Shown here: positions 1 through 5,284 of the stretch, one piece after another | Layout of the letters: every line of letters begins with the position of its first letter | How positions within the stretch are numbered: the first letter of the stretch is position 1 | Source of the DNA: Bacillota bacterium | GTDB lineage: Bacteria; Bacillota; Dethiobacteria; DTU022; JAAZDR01 | Reading direction: 5' to 3' | NCBI GenBank assembly: GCA_012512705.1 | Contig: JAAZDR010000196.1 | Span: 1-5,284 of the forward strand | DNA: 5,284 nt | The notes under the pieces: model-generated | Databases searched by the model: none | The model's input: the letters and a program-made list of their open reading frames with translations, nothing else | What the model was told of the DNA's origin: nothing | Made by a program: the position numbers and the translations under genes

Positions 1-1327
1 GGATTACCCTGAAGCGAAAACAATCAAACTTGAGGAAAATTATCGCTCAACAGCGCGTATCCTCGATACTGCTTTCCAGATTGTGAAGAAGATCCCTGGG
101 CGTAAGGATAAGAGGCTCTGGACACGTAATGATACCGGAGAAAAGATTACGGTATATGCTGCTGCTGATCAGTACGACGAGGCAGGTTTCGTCGCGCGTG
201 TTATTGAGGAGAATGGCCCTTCTGGAGGCCCTTACGCTGTTCTCTACCGCACTAATGCGCAGTCTAGGGTTTTTGAAGATCTCTTTATCCAGAGAAACAT
301 ACCCTACAGCATTTATGGCGGTTTGCGTTTCTATGAACGCCAGGAGATTAAGGATCTGCTGGCGTACCTGCGTCTCCTGGTCAACCCAGATGATAACCTG
401 AGCTTTCGCCGCATTGTCAACCAGCCACGTCGGGGGATTGGAAGACAAACGCTAAATAATCTTGAAGCGTTTGCCGCTGAACGCTCCCTTTCTCTGTTCG
501 CTGCCCTCTCAAGGATCGAGTCTGAAGGTACTATTTTTTCGCCGCGTCAGCGCAAACTGCTGCAGGAGTTCCAGAGGATAATTGCTAATCTACAAGCGCT
601 GAGGGAATACTTACCGTTAACAGAACTGGTCAAAACTGTGCTCAAGGAGACTGGCTACTGGAATTATTTAGAGGCAGAGGGGACAAAAGAAGCGCTTAAC
701 CGCTTGGAAAACTTAAATGAATTCCTTTCCCTGGTTGCGGATTACCTGCAGAGAGGCGGCGATGACGACCTGGAATCATTTCTACAGCAGACCGCACTAA
801 TGACCGATGCCGACACTGGGTCTGAAGGACAGAGCCAGGTTTATTTATTAACCCTGCATAGTGCCAAGGGGTTGGAATTTCCTACTGTTTTTATGGTCGG
901 TATAGAAGAAGGGACGTTCCCGCACAGCCGCTGTTTCGATTCGGAGGAGGAGCTCGCAGAAGAGCGGCGCCTCTGTTATGTAGGGATTACCAGGGCGGAG
1001 CGGAAACTTTATTTCAGCTATGCTTATCAGCGGACACTATTCGGCGAAACAACAGCTCGCCTGCCATCACGTTTTATACAAGAACTGCCGGAGGAACATC
1101 TGGAGAAAATCAATCATTTTGATTATAATACTCAAACTGATGACCACCTCAACGGTTCATTGAAAAAGTGCCGCTGGCAGGTCGGGGATATGGTTTTACA
1201 CCGGCGTTTCGGTAAAGGGGAGATCATCGGCCTCCGTCCATGTAAAGATGACCTGATACTACAGATTCGTTTCTCCCAGGGAACGAAAGAACTTTTAGCT
1301 CAGTACGCTTCATTACAGAAGGCTTAA
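1..1327 (+). CDS. pcrA: ATP-dependent DNA helicase PcrA/UvrD family, C-terminal part (5' truncated)
   Basis: Superfamily 1A 3'-5' DNA helicase used in repair, plasmid replication and clearing of proteins or RNA polymerase from DNA. The reading frame is open from base 2 and starts inside the protein, so the first in-frame ATG (83) is not the true start. The visible 441 residues begin just before helicase motif IV (LEENYRST, residues 10-17), followed by YAVLYRTNAQSR (78-89), the GGLRFYERQEI segment (106-116), NQPRRGIG (140-147), motif V (TLHSAKGLEF, from 284) and motif VI (CYVGITRAERKL, from 325, with its arginine finger). From about residue 392 (WQVGDMVLHRRFGKGEI) it has the small C-terminal Tudor-like domain that in PcrA/UvrD contacts RNA polymerase. 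Family members are about 720-750 residues, so roughly 300 residues with the Walker A and B motifs lie upstream. ligA follows 24 bases after the stop, the usual Firmicute order. PcrA is preferred over Rep because of the C-terminal domain and the ligA neighbour. Confidence 0.95.
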   Translation, partial: DYPEAKTIKLEENYRSTARILDTAFQIVKKIPGRKDKRLWTRNDTGEKITVYAAADQYDEAGFVARVIEENGPSGGPYAVLYRTNAQSRVFEDLFIQRNIPYSIYGGLRFYERQEIKDLLAYLRLLVNPDDNLSFRRIVNQPRRGIGRQTLNNLEAFAAERSLSLFAALSRIESEGTIFSPRQRKLLQEFQRIIANLQALREYLPLTELVKTVLKETGYWNYLEAEGTKEALNRLENLNEFLSLVADYLQRGGDDDLESFLQQTALMTDADTGSEGQSQVYLLTLHSAKGLEFPTVFMVGIEEGTFPHSRCFDSEEELAEERRLCYVGITRAERKLYFSYAYQRTLFGETTARLPSRFIQELPEEHLEKINHFDYNTQTDDHLNGSLKKCRWQVGDMVLHRRFGKGEIIGLRPCKDDLILQIRFSQGTKELLAQYASLQKA

Positions 1328-3355
<2,028 letters not shown>

Positions 3356-3427
3356 ACTTTTAATTATAAGCTGTTCTCGTGTTACAAAAAATGAAACTAA
3401 TCCTTAGATTGCATATATATATTAAAG

Positions 3428-3457
3428 AAAAAACTGCATCTGACTGCAGTTTTTTTT
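3428..3457 (+). terminator. Rho-independent terminator after ligA
   Basis: A perfect inverted repeat, AAAAAACTGCA (3428-3438) and TGCAGTTTTTT (3445-3455), encloses a 6-base loop (TCTGAC) and runs into eight Ts (3450-3457). The GC-containing core is only ACTGCA/TGCAGT, so the stem is moderately stable, but the T tract is strong. The start of the repeat lies 73 bases after the ligA stop and should end the pcrA-ligA transcript. The A tract on the 5' side would also let it work on a minus-strand transcript, although no minus-strand gene is evident here. Confidence 0.88.
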
Positions 3458-3478
3458 GGCTCTTTAGTAAATCTAATA

Positions 3479-3507
3479 TTGCCGAAATGGATAAAATGTG
3501 GTATGCT
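3479..3507 (+). promoter_or_regulatory. Candidate sigma-A promoter of the fumarase operon (extended -10)
   Basis: A -35-like TTGCCG (3479-3484, 4 of 6 matches to TTGACA) is separated by 17 bases from a -10-like TATGCT (3502-3507, 4 of 6 to TATAAT). A TGn extension sits directly before the -10 (TGG at 3499-3501), typical of strong Gram-positive promoters. It lies just downstream of the ligA terminator and upstream of the fumarase genes, where a promoter is expected. Transcription would start near 3514, leaving a leader of about 250 bases. The call rests on consensus matching by eye in AT-rich DNA, where chance matches are common; the spacing and TGn make it the best candidate in the gap. Confidence 0.5.
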
Positions 3508-3764
3508 TTTCTTTAAAATGTATTACTCTTTTTCTTTTCAATATTCTAAATGTGTTCTCACAATACATGCGAAAAGAGGTGAGTGTTCTACCTTTAAGAT
3601 CTTAGAATCATAATAGTTTTTATACAAAATAGCGTAAAGGAGAAGGATTTTGCTTTTTTTATACGAATACTAATGTCACAAAAGCTTTGATTAAGTAGTA
3701 ACCTTAGAAATTGTAAGAACATTAAGAGCTCGCTTGCTTGGTTGCTTAATAAGGAGGGGAAAGT
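3508..3764 (+). other. Long AT-rich untranslated leader before the fumarase genes
   Basis: About 250 bases with no convincing gene. It contains a small inverted repeat TGTG-N4-CACA (3551-3562), a 10-base palindrome TAAGATCTTA (3595-3604), a purine-rich Shine-Dalgarno-like stretch AAAGGAGAAGGA (3636-3647) followed by a T-rich run, a weak inverted repeat ATTAAG/CTTAAT (3721-3726 with 3745-3750), and finally the true ribosome binding site AAGGAGGGG (3751-3759) of the fumarase alpha gene. I recognise no known riboswitch, T-box or attenuator: there is no GC-rich hairpin followed by a T tract. Its function is unknown, and it may simply be a long untranslated region or the remnant of a rearranged junction. 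Confidence 0.4.
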
Positions 3765-4607
3765 ATGCGTGAGATTCACGTCCGGGAGATTACTGAACAG
3801 GTTGCCCAGATGTGTAAAGAGGCAAACTATTTCTTGGGTGACGATGTGCTTCAGGCTTTCAGAGAAGCGGCTGCTAGAGAGGAATCTCCCGTGGGAAAAG
3901 AAGTATTTGCACAACTGATTACCAATGCTGAGATTGCCCGCAGAGAAGAAGTCCCCATGTGCCAGGATACAGGGACTGCAGTTTTTTTTATTGAACTCGG
4001 TCAAGATGTCCATGTGGTCGGTGGAGATCTGAACGAAGCGATTAACGAGGGAGTACGCAGGGGATATACGGAAGGATATCTGCGCAAATCAATGGTTGCC
4101 GATCCCTTAGAGCGCAAGAATACCGGTGATAACATACCGGCGATTATCCATGTTGAAATTGTTCCTGGGGATAAAATAAAGCTCACCTTTGCACCGAAAG
4201 GTGGCGGAAGCGAGAATATGAGTGCTCTGAAAATGCTTAAACCGTCGGACGGCTATGAGGGGGTTGTAAACTTTGTTGTTGAACACTGCCGTAAAAGCGG
4301 TGCCAATCCCTGTCCTCCGATTGTTGTGGGTGTTGGAATAGGGGGTAACTTTGAAACTTGCGCCTACTTGGCCAAGAAAGCACTAACCCGTCCGTTAGGC
4401 AAACCGCACGAAAATCCCCGCTATGCAGAGATGGAAAGAGAGATCCTTGAGAAAATAAACAAATTAGGTATTGGTCCCCAGGGATTTGGTGGTCGTGTGA
4501 CTGCCCTTGCGGTCCATATAGAGGTAATGGGCTGTCACATCACCGGTATCCCTACAGCAGTAAATATTAACTGCCATGCTTGCCGGCATGTAGAAAGAAT
4601 AATTTAA
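3765..4607 (+). CDS. fumA: Class I fumarate hydratase, alpha (N-terminal) subunit
   Basis: Cytoplasmic iron-sulfur hydro-lyase subunit that, with the beta subunit, interconverts fumarate and L-malate. The 280 residues match the usual split alpha-subunit length and the N-terminal two thirds of single-chain FumA of E. coli. CQDTGT is at 66-71, APKGGGSEN at 143-151, CPP at 183-185 and NCHACRH at 269-275. By alignment from memory with E. coli FumA (C105, C224, C318), C66, C183 and C270 should ligate the oxygen-sensitive [4Fe-4S] cluster, and D68 corresponds to a substrate-site aspartate. Odd point: C273 is an additional cysteine beside the third ligand. The ATG is supported by AAGGAGGGG at 3751-3759, 5 bases upstream. 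The beta subunit follows after 31 bases. L-tartrate dehydratase (TtdA) is a close relative; fumarase is favoured by beta-subunit features and the possible malic enzyme neighbour, but sequence alone does not settle it. The symbol follows split-fumarase usage and does not mean orthology to full-length E. coli FumA. Confidence 0.9.
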   Translation: MREIHVREITEQVAQMCKEANYFLGDDVLQAFREAAAREESPVGKEVFAQLITNAEIARREEVPMCQDTGTAVFFIELGQDVHVVGGDLNEAINEGVRRGYTEGYLRKSMVADPLERKNTGDNIPAIIHVEIVPGDKIKLTFAPKGGGSENMSALKMLKPSDGYEGVVNFVVEHCRKSGANPCPPIVVGVGIGGNFETCAYLAKKALTRPLGKPHENPRYAEMEREILEKINKLGIGPQGFGGRVTALAVHIEVMGCHITGIPTAVNINCHACRHVERII

Positions 4608-4638
4608 CTAAATAATTGTTTCTGAAAGGAGGATTAGC

Positions 4639-5193
4639 ATGGCTGAGAAAAGGATTTCTGCTCCGCTTACTGATGAGCAGATTATGGAACTGCGTGCTGG
4701 AGATAACATGTTAATCAGCGGCGTTATTTATACTGGACGCGATGCTGCCCATAAAAGGCTTGTCGAACTAATTGAAAAAGGGGAGAAGCTGCCTATAGAT
4801 CTTAAGGGCCAGATTATTTACTACGTAGGACCTGCACCGGCCAAACCGGGTAAGGTGATCGGTTCAGCAGGCCCGACCACAAGTGTCCGTATGGATGCCT
4901 ATACCCCTGCTGTCCTCAAGGAGGGGCTGAAGGTATGTATCGGTAAAGGCGGACGCAGTAAAGAAGTAAAGGAAGCGCTACAGAAATATAAGGCTGTCTA
5001 TGTTGCTGCTGTAGGCGGTGCTGCGGCCTTAATCGCCAAAAAAATTAAAAAGGCTGAAGTTGTCGCTTATGAAGATTTAGGCCCTGAGGCAATTCGCCGA
5101 CTCGAAGTGGAAGATTTTCCTGTTACCGTTATTAACGATGCTTATGGTAATGACCTCTATGAAGAAGGAGCAAAAAGATATCGGATAGAATAA
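4639..5193 (+). CDS. fumB: Class I fumarate hydratase, beta (C-terminal) subunit
   Basis: Partner of the upstream alpha subunit, equivalent to the C-terminal third of single-chain class I fumarases; 184 residues, a normal length. Motifs in order: SGVIYTGRDAAH (27-38), YYVGPAP (61-67), GSAGPTTSVRMD (75-86), IGKGGRS (101-107), VGGAAALIA (125-133) and LEVEDFPV (155-162). By comparison with characterised class I fumarases, R34, T80, R84 and K103 are the likely substrate-binding and catalytic residues, and all are present. It has no cluster cysteines of its own, as expected, because the alpha chain supplies them. The ATG has AAAGGAGG at 4625-4632, 6 bases upstream. Spacing of 31 bases to the alpha gene and of 30 bases to the next gene indicates one operon. 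The tartrate dehydratase beta subunit (TtdB) is the main alternative. The symbol denotes the beta chain and not the E. coli FumB isozyme. Confidence 0.9.
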   Translation: MAEKRISAPLTDEQIMELRAGDNMLISGVIYTGRDAAHKRLVELIEKGEKLPIDLKGQIIYYVGPAPAKPGKVIGSAGPTTSVRMDAYTPAVLKEGLKVCIGKGGRSKEVKEALQKYKAVYVAAVGGAAALIAKKIKKAEVVAYEDLGPEAIRRLEVEDFPVTVINDAYGNDLYEEGAKRYRIE

Positions 5194-5210
5194 ACTTAAA
5201 CTATTATAAA

Positions 5211-5226
5211 AGGAGTGTCTAACTTG
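5211..5226 (+). promoter_or_regulatory. Ribosome binding site fixing a TTG start
   Basis: AGGAGTG (5211-5217) lies 8 bases, counted from the end of AGGAG, before a TTG at 5224-5226 that opens a frame running to the window end. The first in-frame ATG (5242) is more than 25 bases from this site, too far for normal initiation, so TTG is the likelier start. Confidence 0.7.
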
Positions 5227-5284
5227 TCTAGTAGAGAAGAAATGTTGGCAAAGGCAAAAAAACCTGGGCAGGATGCCCTCAGAC
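5224..5284 (+). CDS. Start of a third fumarase-operon gene, possibly NAD-dependent malic enzyme (3' truncated)
   Basis: Only 20 residues are visible (MSSREEMLAKAKKPGQDALR if TTG is read as Met), cut by the window edge. The start is supported by an AGGAGTG ribosome binding site and by its position 30 bases after the beta-subunit stop, so it is very probably the third gene of the operon. The charged, helical N terminus with a KKPGQDALR segment resembles, from memory, the beginning of some clostridial malic enzymes (malate dehydrogenase, oxaloacetate-decarboxylating), which often lie next to split fumarase genes and would turn malate into pyruvate. No catalytic motif is in view, so the gene call is much safer than the function; another C4-acid enzyme such as a succinyl-CoA synthetase subunit cannot be excluded. 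Confidence 0.45.
   Translation, partial: MSSREEMLAKAKKPGQDALR

Noticed and set aside
47..448. A 133-codon minus-strand open frame within the helicase gene.
   Set aside because: It lies entirely antisense to conserved PcrA motifs and has no recognisable domain.
3382..3410. Promoter-like TTACAA-N17-TAGATT between ligA and its terminator.
   Set aside because: The matches are poor (about 3 of 6 and 4 of 6) in AT-rich DNA, and the transcript would run straight into the terminator at 3428-3457.
3595..3604. Ten-base palindrome TAAGATCTTA in the leader.
   Set aside because: It has no loop to form a hairpin, matches no operator I know, and is short enough to occur by chance.
3594..4013. A 139-codon minus-strand open frame spanning the leader and the start of the fumarase alpha gene.
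   Set aside because: It overlaps a well-supported gene on the other strand over more than half its length, its product has low-complexity Phe/Ser/Leu-rich composition with no recognisable family, and I saw no convincing ribosome binding site. It is a shadow frame.

Overview
The window is about 5.3 kb of bacterial chromosome with every recognisable gene on the plus strand. Strong AGGAGG-type ribosome binding sites, the pcrA-ligA pair, a split two-subunit class I (iron-sulfur) fumarase and AT-rich intergenic DNA point to an anaerobic or syntrophic Firmicute of the Clostridia/Peptococcaceae type. This assignment is inferred from gene style only; no ribosomal RNA or other taxonomic marker is present.

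Layout: bases 1-1327 are the C-terminal 441 residues of a PcrA/UvrD-type DNA helicase whose 5' part lies outside the window. After a 24-base gap comes a complete NAD-dependent DNA ligase, ligA (1352-3355). A clear intrinsic terminator (3428-3457) closes this DNA-repair unit. A 409-base AT-rich gap (3356-3764) holds that terminator, a candidate extended -10 promoter (3479-3507) and an unexplained leader of about 250 bases.

The second transcription unit is metabolic: fumarase alpha subunit (3765-4607), fumarase beta subunit (4639-5193), and the first 20 codons of a third gene that starts at TTG 5224 and runs off the end. The alpha subunit carries the three cysteines expected to hold the [4Fe-4S] cluster and the beta subunit carries the remaining substrate-binding residues, so together they should make one fumarate/malate hydratase. 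The third gene is possibly a malic enzyme, which would use the malate the fumarase makes, but only 20 residues are visible.

The four long genes belong to well-known families and appear intact apart from the window-edge truncation. I see no mobile element, CRISPR array, tRNA or rRNA. The only part not explained by known features is the long leader upstream of the fumarase genes. I found no convincing novel system here.
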